This document shows, piece after piece, positions 1 to 11,603 of a stretch of 64,000 nucleotides of DNA. Position numbers and translations under genes: made by a program. The notes under the pieces are model-generated. The model saw only the letters and a list, made by a program, of their open reading frames with translations, had not been told where the DNA came from and did no database searches. Origin of the DNA: Serinus canaria (lineage: Eukaryota > Chordata > Aves > Passeriformes > Fringillidae); assembly GCF_022539315.1 (NCBI RefSeq), contig NC_066337.1, positions 5,297,930-5,361,929 on the forward strand, written 5' to 3'. The first letter of the stretch is position 1. Every line of letters starts with the position of its first letter.

Positions 1-224
1 TGGATTATTAATGATCAGATAGGATTGTCACAGCTGAGACAAAACCTGAACATCTGACAGCAGCCAGAGCACACAGACACTGCCCCCACACATCCCCCCA
101 GCACAGCATGAATGCCAATTTTTTGGGGGGGTGGGAGAAGGGTTGGATGTTTATTGGTGCTTGGCTGTGTTATTCTGCAGGAATTCTGCCAGCCTGATGA
201 TATTTTTGGATAGTTGGGAAGATT
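1..224. other. Unique sequence, nothing identified
   Basis: No repeat, RNA gene or plausible exon is visible. The short G run near 125-131 precedes an array of about 80-bp units. Confidence 0.5.
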
Positions 225-640
225 GGTGCTCTCTGGGCTTTGCCTTTAAAGTCTTTGGGTGCTTCAGTTTGGTCATTGAAGGCTGGAGATTTTTATTTGG
301 TGTTGGTGCTCTCCAGGTTTTGTCTTTCAAGTCTTTCAAGTCTTTGGTTGTTTCAGTTTGGTCACTGAAGGCTGAGGATTTTTATTTGGCGTTGGTGCTC
401 TCCAGGTTTTGTCTTTCAAGTCTTTGGGTGTTTCTTGGCTTGGTCATTGAAGGCTGGAGATTTTTATTTGGCGTTGGTGCTCTCCAGGTTTTGTCTTTGA
501 GGTCTTTGGTTGTTTCAGTTTGGTCATTGAAGGCTGAGGATTTTTATTTGGTTTTGGTGCTCTCCAGGCTTTGCCTTTCAAGTCTTTGGTTGTTTCTTGG
601 TTTGGTCATTGAAGGCTGAGGATTTTTATCTGGTCATTCA
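225..640. repeat. Minisatellite, ~80-bp unit, five copies
   Basis: The word GGTGCTCTCC/GGTGCTCTCT recurs at 225, 305, 394, 476 and 556, giving periods of 80, 89, 82 and 80 bp. Each unit also carries TTTGGTCATTGAAGGCTG and GATTTTTATTTGG. The 89-bp unit contains an extra internal TCTTTCAAG duplication. Because periods are not multiples of three and units differ by indels, the open frame through it is a by-product and not a gene. Confidence 0.9.
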
Positions 641-2317
641 GTGGAACAAGGGCTGTCACCTTCTCTTCCCCTGCTGGAGGGTTTTTCTGGGGACGATGGC
701 TTTTTGTTTTGTGGTGCTCTGGGATGGGGGGCCCTGCAGAGCACCGGGGTCTCTCCTTTGCTTTGGGTCCATCAGGGATCCAGCAGAGAGAGAGGGAAGC
801 TGGGTGCAGCTCAAGGGGGTGACACGGCCCAGATGTCACTGTGTCCTTCCAGCAGCAGCTCTCCCTCCAAAATCCACTCCTGGAGGAAGGGGAAAGCTGC
901 TTCCCAAAGCACCTGGGGCTGCTCAGAGCCAGGTCCTTCCCTGCCCTGCCAAATCCTGGGAATCTCCCCAAAATGAGCAGCTCCAGCCCCATTCTGAGGC
1001 AGATCCTGCCTGATCCCACTCAGGGCAGCCAGGGGAAGGAGAGGGGGCTGAATTCCTGCCAAGCAGCAGAGTGTGGGCTGGGAACAGCCCCTGAATACTG
1101 AAGTTCTTTCAGTGATTAACCCAGGAATCTCAGACAATCGGGGGAGTCCTGCAGGCTCTGGTATCCATCAGGAAATGGGAAGTTCTGCTTTTGCTGGCTT
1201 GGATTGTTTTGGAATTTTTTTCCTCCTTAATTTCACAGGCTGCTTTTTGATGGCTGAAATCTTTTCTCTATTCCAGTGACTTCAGATATAAGAAGGGAGC
1301 AAAATTCAGTGCTGGAGCTGGGTGACATTTCAGTTTCCTGGTGAAATGTATCCAGAACCAGAAAAGGAACAGTTCCAAACCAGCAGGAAGCAACTACAAA
1401 ACTCAGGGTGAGTTGAGGGAAGGTTTGCAGTCAGCAGAAAAATCTGTCAAAAATTCAGAACTGCCCAAACTTTATTAATTTTTGTCACTGCAATCACTTT
1501 TAATTTCTTTTCTTAAATTATTATTATTATTTTTTTAATCCTGCTGCTCCTCCTTAAGCCAAATGTGGTGTTAACCCATGAGTGAAAGATAACAGCTCCC
1601 TTGGGGCTGCCTGAGTGCTTCAGCCTCTATTAATTTTTCATTGGGGCTTTGCTGCCCAAGATCCTGCATTGGTAATTGGACCAAAAAAAAAAAAAAAAGC
1701 TGATTTCCCTAATATTTGGATTTATTTGAAAGAAATATTCCAATATTTGGATAACCTCATCCACCCAGCATTGCAGGAAGTTTTGCTGTCTTGATGGAGG
1801 AAAATCCTCTGGGTAAGTTCTTGCTGTTGTTCTTAGAGCTGGGGAAAGACAATTGAAATGTCCAGGAATCATTTCCATAAAACACCTGCAGAAACTCCTG
1901 CTCTTCTTCCCCTCCTTGCTCACAATCACAGCACACCCCATTAGATCATTATGGTCTATCAATTTGTCAGATTTCAGCAATTTCCTCCTTTAAGGCTCCG
2001 GGATGAGAAGCCACCAAAAAGGCCTAAAACTGGAGAGAAATCCTTTCACAAAAACAATTGCTCCATTTGGATGTCAAAACACACAACATTCCCCTGCTTG
2101 GAAAGAACATTTTCTAAAAACCCTCATCCCCCTCAGCAGCAATCATCCCCTGTGACTCTGGCACTTGGTGCTCCTGCATCTTTCCTGGGACTGATAACAC
2201 AGCTCTCATTTCTGCAGGTTGATTTTGGTTTTGAGAGGCTCCAGCTCAACTCCTCAACCATTTCAGAACATCCCTGTAAATTTATTTAATGGGATTTGGA
2301 GAGTTGTTCCCCCAGGA
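641..2317. other. Unique sequence, no feature supported
   Basis: About 1.7 kb without recognisable gene or mobile element. It contains a T-rich stretch at 1505-1540 and an A16 run near 1682-1698. Open frames here are short, overlap on both strands and show no domain. I see nothing else to report. Confidence 0.5.
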
Positions 2318-2460
2318 TGTGAATTGGTTTGAATTAATGACCAATCCCAGCCAGCTGTGTCAGGGCTCTGCTCTGTCATGAGTTTTTATCAGCATTCCTG
2401 CCGAGCCTTCTGATGTCTCCTTTCTCTTTCTATAGTAGAGTTTTAGTACATCATTTTATA
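2318..2460 (+). mobile_element. ERV LTR remnant, truncated on both sides
   Basis: The stretch carries GAATTAATGACCAATCCCAG, an AGCCTTCTGATG segment and AGTTTTAGTACATC in the same order as the clearer LTR copies at 28459-28848 and 30731-31109. The 5' third of the LTR is absent. The AT-rich downstream part dissolves into degenerate GATAT/AATAT repeats at 2455, so the 3' end with its polyadenylation signal is not seen. Family membership is inferred from the other copies in this window. Confidence 0.6.
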
Positions 2461-3452
2461 TGATATGATAGGAAATGATAGGATATAATAATATATTATA
2501 ATGCAAGATACTAGACGATAATATACGATAATGATGATATAAGAGAATGAGATAGAATAGAAGAGACGAGAAGAATAGACGAGAAAGACGAGAAGAGGAG
2601 AGACGAGAAGAGGAGAGAAGAGAAGAGACGAGAAGAGGAGAGACGAGAAGAGAAGAGAAGAGAAGAGAAGAGAAGAGAAGAGAAGAGAAGAGAAGAGAAG
2701 AGAAGAGAAGAGAAGAGAAGAAGAGAGAGAAGAGAAGAGAAGAGAAGAGAAGAGAAGAGAAGAGAAGAGAAGAGAAGAGAAGAGAAGAGAAGAGAAGAGA
2801 AGAGAAAGAAGAGAAGAGAAGAGAACAGAAGAGAAGAGAACAGAAGAGAACAGAACAGAAGAGAACAGAACAGAAGAGAAGAGAGAGACGAGAAGAGAAG
2901 AGAATAACGAGAAAGAATAGAAGAGAAGAGAAGAGAAGAGAAGAGAAGAGAAGAGAAGAGTAAGAAAGAGAAGAGAAGAGAAGAGAAGAGAACATAGAAG
3001 AGAATAGAAGAAGACGAAGAGAATAGAAGAGAGAGAGTAGATGAGAGGAGAGGAGAGGAGAGGAGAGAGAGGAGAGGAGAGAAGGAGAGGAGAGGAGAGA
3101 TGAGGAGGACGAGGAGAGAGAGACGAGCGAGAAAGAAGAGAAGTACGAGAAGAGAAGAGAAGGAAGGGAAGGGAAGGGAAGGGAAGGGAAGTAGAAGGGA
3201 AGAGAAGAGAGAAGAGAAGAGAAGAGAAGAGAAGAGAAGAGTAGGAGAAGAGAAGAGAAGAGAAGAGAAGAGAAGAGAAGGAAGAGAAGAGAAGAGAGAG
3301 AAGAGAAGAGAAGAGAAGAGAAGAGAAGAGAAGAGAAGAGAAGATAATAGAATATAAGATAAGATAATATAATAGAATATAATATAATATAATATAATAT
3401 AATATAAGATAATATAATATAATATAATATAGTATAATATAATATAATATAT
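2461..3452. repeat. Compound microsatellite: GATAT, (AGAGA)n purine tract, AATAT
   Basis: A degenerate GATA/ATAT start (2461-2540) passes into about 800 bp of almost pure purine on the + strand (2541-3344), mainly AGAGA pentamers with AGACG, AGGAG and AGGGA variants. It ends in (AATAT)n at 3345-3451. The minus strand reads as long Leu/Ser-rich open frames, which are purely compositional. The tract directly abuts the LTR remnant at 2318-2460, whose own AT-rich segment is the likely seed. Confidence 0.95.
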
Positions 3453-3620
3453 TCCCTGCAGCTCTCCAGGCCATTCCCTGCATTCCCAGGCCATTCCCAG
3501 GCCATTCCCTGCTTTCCCAGGCCATTCCCTGCTTTCCCAGGCCATTCCCAGGCCATTCCCAGGCCATTCCCAGGCCATTCCCTGCATTCCCAGGCCATTC
3601 CCTGCATTCCCAGGCCATTA
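3453..3620. repeat. Short minisatellite, 11-20 bp units
   Basis: Repeated CCATTCCCAGG and CCATTCCCTGCATTCCCAGG units, roughly 11-12 copies, lying immediately after the AATAT tract. Confidence 0.9.
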
Positions 3621-3962
3621 GCGAGCCGTGCCCAGCAGAGAGGATGATGATTGAATGTTTTGTTCTACACTCAATCACCAGCAAGGATCAATCTGTGATT
3701 CACAGGCTCCTCTCCCAGCCCTCTGTCAGGTTTTTGCCTCTTCTCCCCTTCCACCCCCAGCAAACCTTCCAGCACCCAGTCAATTTAATGAGATTCCTCA
3801 GTAACAAATGGCCAGTTTGTAATAATTATATTTTCTTCTGCAATTGCTGTGGAAATGATTTAAAGCAGAGAAGGCTCCAATTTATTAAGCATCAAATTTT
3901 CTGCAGTGAACTTTTAACTACGAGAAGAGCCTGGAGACTGAGGGAGCTCTCCTCCCCCACTC

Positions 3963-4700
3963 TGGGCCCTGAAATATTGATGGTTTGGAGATCAAGATTT
4001 GGCTCCTTGATGAAAATAAATGAACTCTGTGCCAGGCAGAGCCCAGCTGCATTTTCAGCCCTTTGTGGAGAGGGGAGTGGGGTAAGAAGTGAAAGGAACA
4101 AACCCAGCCTTGAGCTGTTCCATCTTTCTCATTTCTGCAGGTGAAGGTTCAATTTCTGCACCCTCCCAGGCTGTCAGGGAACATCCCAAGGAGCTCAGCT
4201 GGGAGGTGCTGGGCTGACAGGGATGCTGAGAACACAACATTCATCCTGAAAAGCACCAAATCTCCTAAACCTTGGAAAACCAAAATCCTGCCCCAGCCCT
4301 GAAATTCTGATGGTTTGGAGATCGAGATTTGGCTTCTTGATGAAAATAAATGAACCCCGTGTCAGGCAGAGCCCAGCTGCATTTTCAACCCTTTCATCAA
4401 GTCTTGTGGAGAGGGGAGTGGGGTAAGAAGTGCTGAAAGGAACAACAAACCCACCCTTGAGCTGTTCCATCTTTCTCATATCTGCAGGTGAAGGTTCAAT
4501 TTCTGCACCCTCCCAGGCTGTCACATCCCAAGGAGCTCAGCTGGGAGGTGCTGGGCTGACAGGGATGCTGAGAACACAACATTCATCCTGAAAAGCACCA
4601 AATCGTGGCTCCTAAACCTTGGAAAACCAAAATCCTGCCCCAGCCCTGAAATACTGATGGTTTGGAGATCAAAATTTGGCTTCTTGATGAAAATAAATGA
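3963..4700. repeat. Tandem duplication, ~340-bp unit, 2.2 copies
   Basis: The block beginning GAAATATTGATGGTTTGGAG at 3971 recurs at 4301 and again at 4648, giving periods of 330 and 347 bp. The third copy breaks off after about 50 bp at GATGAAAATAAATGA. Copies differ by substitutions and small indels, such as CAGGGAA only in copy 1 and TCGTGG only in copy 2. No coding potential is conserved between copies. Confidence 0.9.
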
Positions 4701-4705
4701 AAAAA

Positions 4706-4746
4706 AAAGTTTTAAATTCTCTGTGAAGTTTTAAATTCTCTGTGAG
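4706..4746. repeat. 18-bp direct duplication
   Basis: AGTTTTAAATTCTCTGTG occurs twice in immediate succession after the truncated third copy of the 340-bp repeat. Confidence 0.8.
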
Positions 4747-6080
4747 CAGGGTTCCAAAAGGCACAATTTGATTTTTTTTTTCCCCTCTGATGAATGCCAC
4801 TGAAAGGCACTGCCAGGAGTTTGAACCTGCTCGTTGTTTACCCAGGGCTTCCCTTTCAAAGCACACTTGTTACACCAACCCCAGCAGCCTGAAAAGCCTG
4901 TTAATTTAATTAATTAGCCCTGCTAAATGGGCCCCTGAGGGCTCCCAGAGGTAAAATTCATCTTGGCAAGGAAACAACAGAAGTGACAGGAGCATCTGCC
5001 AGGCAGAGAATTGCAGTGCCCACCTGAGAAGCTCCGTGGAGCAGCAGCCAGGTGTCCCTGCTCCTTCCCGTGGCAAAAATACCCAAAATTCCAATTTTTG
5101 GCAGCTTTTTGTGTGGTCACCTCCACTGTTTGCCAGCTCTGTCTACATTCAAGTGCTCAAAAATCACCGTTTAAAATTAAAATTTTAAATTAAAATAATT
5201 TTAAATTATTATTTTTTTAATTATTTAAAGTTTATTTTTATTTGGAGCGACCTTGACGAGCTCCTGATTTTCCTTCCCCCCCTCAGCACAATTCCTTTCC
5301 TTCACTTCTCCTGCCCAAATTTCCTTTCTGGTGGACCTGGGGAGCCTCGAGCTGGTCCCAAAGCACAATTAAGGATCAATAGACTCAGATTTTGGTGGAG
5401 CAGAATGACGGGGCTTCAGCAGGGAGAACAATATCCAAATGATCAGGTGAAAGCCTTCTGGAAAAGCAATTAGATAATAACAAACCTGTGCCAGAGTCAT
5501 CAAAGACTTTTCACGCTGGGCCACAAAATCAGGACCCAAGGATGAATGGGATTGGATTGGATTAAATAAAAGAACTGTTCCCACCTCCTCCCCAGCCCCT
5601 GCTGGAGCTGGAGCTTTGCAGAGCTCTGAAAAAGCAATCACAGCGTTTTGTTTCACCATTCCCTTCCTTCCTCCCAGGTTTTGGAACAAAAGCATGAAAT
5701 GGAAGCCACCTCAGTCCACTTCTACCTCCCAAGAGTTTCTGCTCTGTTGCATTTTCCAGGAATTTAGCTGAGGAGAAAGCAGAAAGGTGGGAGAGGCCAC
5801 CAGAGGATTTTCCTATGGAAAATTCTGGGAAAAAGCAGGGAAAAGTGTCCCTCAGAAGTTGTGCAGGCTGGGGACACAGCTGGGAGAGCAGGAGATAAAT
5901 CCTGCAGGGGCTGGAGGACAAATCCATCAGCGCTCAGTGCCTGCCCTGAGGTCTCCAAAATATTGCAAATATTGAAAGGAAAACCAGAGAAATAGAGACA
6001 AAACCATTCCCAACCCCTTCTGTGCCCCTGGAGGTGTTCTGATTCCTCCTCTGCCTCCCTCCCCTCACAGCAGCTGAGCA
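4747..6080. other. Unique sequence with an AT-rich core
   Basis: Mostly unremarkable. The segment 5165-5240 is an AT-rich run of AATTTT/TTAAAT words. No gene, LTR or CR1 similarity is recognised. Confidence 0.5.
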
Positions 6081-6411
6081 GCCTGAGGATGGATTTGGGG
6101 TTAAAAATCCAGGTTTGGGGAAAGGGAGGAGCCTGAGGTGGATTTGGGGTTAAAAATTTTGGTTTGGGGGAAGAGAGGAGCCTGAGGGTGGATTTGGGGT
6201 TCAAAATTCAGGTTTGGGGTGGTTTGGAGAAAGGGAGGAGCCTGAGGATGGATTTGGGGTTAAAAATTGAGGTTTGGGGGAAGAGAGGAGCCTGAGATGG
6301 ATTTGGGGTTCAAAATTCAGGTTTTGGGTGGTTTGGGGAAAGGGAGGAGCCTGAGGGTGGATTTGGGGTTAAAAATCGATGTTTTGGGGGGCTTTGGGGG
6401 AAGGGAGGAGC
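6081..6411. repeat. Minisatellite with alternating ~50/60-bp spacing
   Basis: GCCTGAGG-type starts fall at 6081, 6131, 6180, 6240, 6290, 6349 and, as a variant, 6409. Spacing runs 50, 49, 60, 50, 59 and 60 bp. Each unit contains GGATTTGGGGTTAAAAAT or GGATTTGGGGTTCAAAAT and GGGAGGAGCCTGAG. The long units have an extra GGTTTGG-type insertion, suggesting that a higher-order unit of about 110 bp was amplified. Confidence 0.85.
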
Positions 6412-7526
6412 CGTGCAAAGAGCCCAGACCGGTGTGGAAGGGATCCCTGCTCAGATGGGAGCAGAGTTAATCCAGGAGGAGATTCCTGGGCAGAGGAATC
6501 CTGGAGAGCAGTACCAGCCAAAAGGGGCTCTTTTACAAATTAATTGGTGCAAAACTTGGAATTTTTAACGGGGCAAACCCCTGAGATTTTGATTCACCCA
6601 GAATGAGCCCAATCCAGCGTGGCTTTCCCCATTTCAAGGGATGAGGAATTCTCTGGATCTCTCAGTGCAGCCCAGAGAAAACCCAAACAAACACAGCCAG
6701 CCATCCCAGCTCCCAGCAGTGGGAAGCAGCAGGTGAGGAATGAAATGAGGATCACCAGCAGGGCAGTGCTGGAGCTTAGACCCAACCACCCAAGCCAAGC
6801 CCAAAATCTGAGCCCGGCTTAATTTTTCATTTGGCCACGGTCTCTGTGGTGATTTGCCCAGCAGCTGGGATGATTAATATCAGAGTTATTGCACTGCTGA
6901 CATTCAAACCAGGCCATTCCAGAGGCTGGAATGAACCTGGCTGGAAAAGGAAGGTGCTGGGCTCAGCTCTGTGCCAGCCCAGGCTCTTGTGCTGTTTACA
7001 CTCATGCAGAGCAGAGAACACACAGGAAATATCAGCTCTGCTCCCAGGCTTTGGATTCAAGATAAAAGCTGAATATTTATCTTCCCTTCCAGGCTCTGAA
7101 CTCCTCAGGTCCATCAGCTCAGGGCAGGGAATAAGGAATGCTGTGGATTTAGGATCCCAACCCTTCTGGGTGCATCTCCCTTCCTCAAACAAACATTCTC
7201 CAGATCTGAGAATCAAAAGAAAAAGAAGAATCAATGTTGTTTTTTCTTTTTTTTTTCTTCCAGCTTGAAAGGAAAACAAACCAAAAAAAAAAAAAACCCA
7301 AGTAATTCAGCAAATATTACTTGAAATGAGGGTTCCATAAAACGAGTTGTGCTCGGCCTTTCTTCTTTTAAATTGTTTCTTCTTCCCCTCCCTGACTGAC
7401 AGCTCCCTGATAACAGATTCCCTCAGTTGCAGATATTTTTTGTAATGTTTCATTCATGGCACTGCAAGCTCCAGGCTCCCTCTGCAGCTCCTGAACTTTC
7501 TCCCCCTTTTCCAATTGTTCCAGGAG
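6412..7526. other. Unique sequence, nothing identified
   Basis: No repeat or gene recognised. A T-rich/A-rich pair occurs at 7236-7300. Confidence 0.5.
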
Positions 7527-7921
7527 GAAAAATTGTCCCAGTCCCCTGGGAATGCCTCAACCCCTCCAGTGACAGCAGAAACAGAGAGAAAAACCCATCA
7601 GGGCAGAGGATAAAGATCTTTTTGCTCTGAGATGTGTTTCTTGCCCCCCAGGCAGCAATCAGGGATTTCTTTTTATCACTTTGGGGGTGGTGGAATATTC
7701 CAGAGGACAAAGCCAGAACTGCCCGGCCTTACAGGTGGAATTTAACAGGGAAAATCTGACTTCCAGCTGTTTCCACACCCAGGAAGATTGGAGGCTTGTT
7801 ACAGGGGAAAAACCCTTTAATTCCTGCACAAGGGAGAGGGGAAGTTGGGGAGATAAAACCGGGATGAAAGGCTGGGCCTCACGTTTGGAGTGAACTCAGC
7901 ATTTCTGCAAACAACAAAGTT
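7527..7921 (+). repeat. Left arm of a 0.4-kb inverted duplication
   Basis: This 395-bp block is the reverse complement of 11196-11603. Comparing by eye I count about 14 substitutions, a 12-bp block (AACCTTCCCCAA on the complement of the right arm) missing here, and one single-base indel. That is about 96% identity. The outer end is at GAAAAATTGTCCC and the inner end at CAAACAACAAAGTT. Both arms carry corresponding short open frames, which explains two similar peptides on opposite strands. They lack domains and I do not call them genes. Confidence 0.93.
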
Positions 7922-10900
7922 CCAGCTGTGGGGTAAAATCAATGCCTGATTCAGGACTGAAGAGAGAGGGAAGAACATTCCAAGCTGGGCCAGCAGGGAA
8001 CACGCTCTGCAGGCTGGAAAGAGCAGCTTGCTCTGGCTAATTAATGGCTAATCAGGGCCAGAGCAGTAATTTTCGGAGTGGTGACCAATTTCCCCTGCAC
8101 AGGTTTCCCCCTGGGCATTCTCCTGCTCCCTCTGGGTGCTCCCTGATTTGAGGTTTTTCACTTTAGCCAAGTAAAAGCTTCAACTTGGAATGAAAATGAT
8201 CTGAAATAGCATCAAGGGCCCAGTGTGGGGCTGGTGGCTGCAGAGGGAAAGGAAAATATAAAGGAAGTCCATTCAGGCTCAAATCCAGCTTGGAATGGGC
8301 TTCAGAGGAATCACTGGAAGCTTAACTACCCAAAAGCCACCCTGGTTTGTCCCCTTCCTGGCAGAGCCCAGGGTGACAGCTGCAGCTCCTGAGCAGCCCT
8401 GAGAGGTGTGGCCTGGAATAATCCATAATTCAGGCATAAAAACCATTTTAGGTGATGCACATGGAATAAACCAGTGGGAAAGAGGTGGCTGGGAAAAAAA
8501 ACAAAACAAAACAAAACAAACAAAAAAAAAAAAAAAAGGAGAACAATCTTGGGAGAATCTTGGGGATTTTTCCAGGAAATGTGACTGCCACAGTGCCCTG
8601 AACTCTCCAGCACCAAAACTCCACAGCATCCAAAACTCAGCCTCGTCTCCAGCCCTCAAATCTGGTCCTGCAGAGCATCTGAGAGGCAGAGCAGGAGACA
8701 CAGCCAGGTTTTGTCTCTGCAGCAGCCCAGAGCTGCCCCCCATCACAAGTGGCTCAGCTCCAAGCTGGCACGGCACGAGACACCAGAGTTTCTCAGACAA
8801 GCACGAGAGGGCTGGGGAATTTTAATATCTTCCTCCCCTTACAAGTAATTTCCAGTGTTTATGCTCTGTGGAGCTCCTCAGGAGTGTCAGAGCAGAACAA
8901 ATGTCATTTTTAATGGACTTGCTAAATCATAAAAACCATTTGGAAAATTGCATCTGATTAGGAGACGCAAAGGTTCCATCATTGAGGGGGGGATCTCAGC
9001 AGCTCCCGACAGAGGCAGAGTGGGCTGCAGGGAAATCTTGGCCCACAGGACTTTCCAGCCCAGGAGCTAAAGGCATCCTTGTGATCTGCTCCTGCCAAGC
9101 TCAGAGGAGCTCTCCTGGAGAGAGGCAACAGAGCTCAGCCTCTGTCACATCCTCATTTCTTGTAGGGAGCCAGGGAAAGGCAGAACAATGGGAATGACAG
9201 AGCTCAGCTCCTGCCCTGCCACTGGAAATATTCAAATCCTGCCCAGATGGGGATCACAGCTCCCTCTGGGAAAAGGCCAGCCCAGAATCTCTCATTTCTA
9301 GGGTGGTTGTCACTAAGAATTTTCAATTCTTTGTCTCAATTCACCCAAAAAAATGCCTCTTGCTGGATGGAAGGGGAGTAAAAATGGAAAGTTCCTTTCC
9401 ATACAGCAAAGCAGATGTGGCACAAATTAAAGAGAGGGGCAGCTCTGGAGAGCAAACAGCACCAGAGCAGAAAGGATCCCCATCAAAATGCTGATTTCTC
9501 CCAGCCTTGGCTCTGCCCGTGCTCTCTAGATGGTGATGCAAGGAGTAATTAAGCTCTGGTTTACTGAGCATGTAACCTTTGGTGAGTGGATATTCAGGGA
9601 AGTGACAGAGGATGATTTAGCCAGACATGCCACAGCAAGGGAGCTGCCTGCACCCTGCATGTCCACCCAGCATCAATCAAACCTGCACTGCTAAGCTGCC
9701 ACTCCACTTTCAGGGCAAATGTTCCTCCCTAAAGGCTTTTTAAAAATTGTTATTATTGGTATTTCTGGGCTTTAATTGAACTAAATCATGCAGCTTCTGG
9801 GGAAGATGTAAGTAGGGAAGCAGAGTTCTTTTTGGAGAAGCAAATCCAGGCCATTTAAAGCATTGCACTTGAAAAGGATCCCGACTTTCCCTGGCTCCAG
9901 AGGAGCCTGAGTCCTGTTTTACAGTGGGATTTCCAAGGCAGAGCTGAGGTCTGCACACCCCCGAGGTTCCCCAGCTGATGATTTCCCTGCTGGGGCTGTT
10001 CCACCCTGCCCTGGCCGGGCTGAGATCCAGGGCTGTGGCAGGAAATTCAGGATCACTCACTGCACTGATGGATGCTCAGGGGAAGGCAGCAAGAGATGTT
10101 TCAGTGCCTCCAATTCCAGGCATTCCACAGGAAACCAACCCAAATCCAGCAGCATTTCCAGAGTGCAAATCCCTCCTAGAGAGAAATTCACCTGCTGAGG
10201 ATTTAGCCAGGGCCAATGCTGTTGCACAGATAAATTCATTCAGGCAAAGGTGCTTTCCCATCCTTGCATGGAGCTGTGCAGTGACAATCAGGCTCCCAGA
10301 GCTGCTGCAGCACTTTCCAACAGCTTCAGAGAGGTGCTGAAGTTGAGCTCAGACCAATTTCCTCGCCCTGTGCAGCAGGGCTCTCATGCAGAGGTTAATA
10401 ACTCCTGATCTGTTCTGTGAACTCAGCGTTTCCCCGGAATTTCAGCTTGATGGAGTGCCCTTTTCACCAGGAGCACATTTCTCCCTGCCTGCCTTCCCTC
10501 CTGCTAATCGCTTTTATCAACACAGCCCCGGGTGAGGAATGGCCTTCAGGACGTGGGAGCTGGAAATTCCTGCTCCATGCAAATGATGCCAGTCAACAGA
10601 GCCTGTTAATGAGCTCCAAAACCCCAAAATCACAGCCCAGCAACCCAAAGAGCACTGTCAATTCACACCTCAGCACAGTTTATGAACCTCAGAGCTCCTT
10701 AAAAAACAAAGCTGTAAATCATTTAGCCTGGGAGATGAGAATATCAATTATCCTGCTCTCCATCCTTCCCCCCAGGTGCTGATTTGTGCTTCCCCTATTT
10801 CATTTTTGTGCGTGGGGAGGAAAATTTACGGAGGGAAATGGGGGAAGCTGTGGAGTGCTGGGGGAATCCAGATTGCAGATGCCACTCAGCATCCTGAAAC

Positions 10901-11195
10901 ACCAAGCCCTGGCAGGCTGGGAGCTCCCTCAGCCCTGCTGAAGGTGCTCATTTCCACAGCCAGGCTGCCTGACAATGGCTCAGCCAGTCTGGAAAGGGAT
11001 CCCTGAGTGCCAGGGAAACATCCAATCTCCTGGGTTCCCTGCCAGGAGCAGTTCCAAGGGGATGAAATGCTTTGTGCTGTCCTGCAGGTCTGCAGGCAGC
11101 ACACCTCATCCTTTGCTCCTGCCCAAGCAACAGTTTGGGTTGAATTTAGAGATGGTTTTGGGCAAAAAAAAGGAAGAAAAAGGAAAAGAAAAAGC
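7922..11195. other. 3.27-kb spacer of the inverted duplication; unique sequence
   Basis: The spacer holds no recognised gene. An A-rich simple tract lies at 8497-8537, with AAAAC units followed by A15. The rest is ordinary single-copy-looking DNA with scattered short frames. No terminal repeat, LTR or transposase frame is seen that would make arms plus spacer a mobile element. Confidence 0.6.
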
Positions 11196-11603
11196 AACTT
11201 TGTTGTTTGCAGAAATGCTGAGTTCAGTCCAAACGTGAGGCCCAGACTTTCATCCTGGTTTTATCTCCCCAAATTCCCCTCTCCCTTGTGCAGGAATTAA
11301 AGGGTTTTTCCCCCTGTAACAAACCTCCAATCTTCCTGGGTGTGGAAACAGCTGGAAGTCAGATTTTCCCTGCTAGATTCCACCTGTAAGGCCGGGCAGT
11401 TCTGGCTTTGTCCTCTGGAATATTCCACCACTCCCAAAATGATAAAAAGAAATCCCTGATTGCTGCTTGGGGAAGGTTCTGGGGGGCAAGAAACACATCT
11501 CAGAGCAAAAAGTTCTTTATCCTCTGCCCTGATGGGGTTTTTTCTCTGTTTCTGCTGTCACTGGAGGGGTTGAGGCATTCCTGGGGGACTGGGACAATTT
11601 TTC
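11196..11603 (-). repeat. Right arm of the 0.4-kb inverted duplication
   Basis: Reverse complement of 7527-7921 at about 96% identity. It is 408 bp long because of an extra 12-bp block and one extra base. Sequence beyond 11603 and before 11196 does not continue the match. Confidence 0.93.

Noticed and set aside
2443..3684. Minus-strand open frames up to 413 codons rich in Leu and Ser
   Set aside because: Pure read-through of the AGAGA polypurine tract, present in three frames simultaneously.
3963..4700. Tandem 340-bp unit considered as a duplicated exon (contains TTTCTGCAGGTGAAGG, a splice-acceptor-like word)
   Set aside because: No open frame is preserved between the copies, and indels of non-triplet length separate them.
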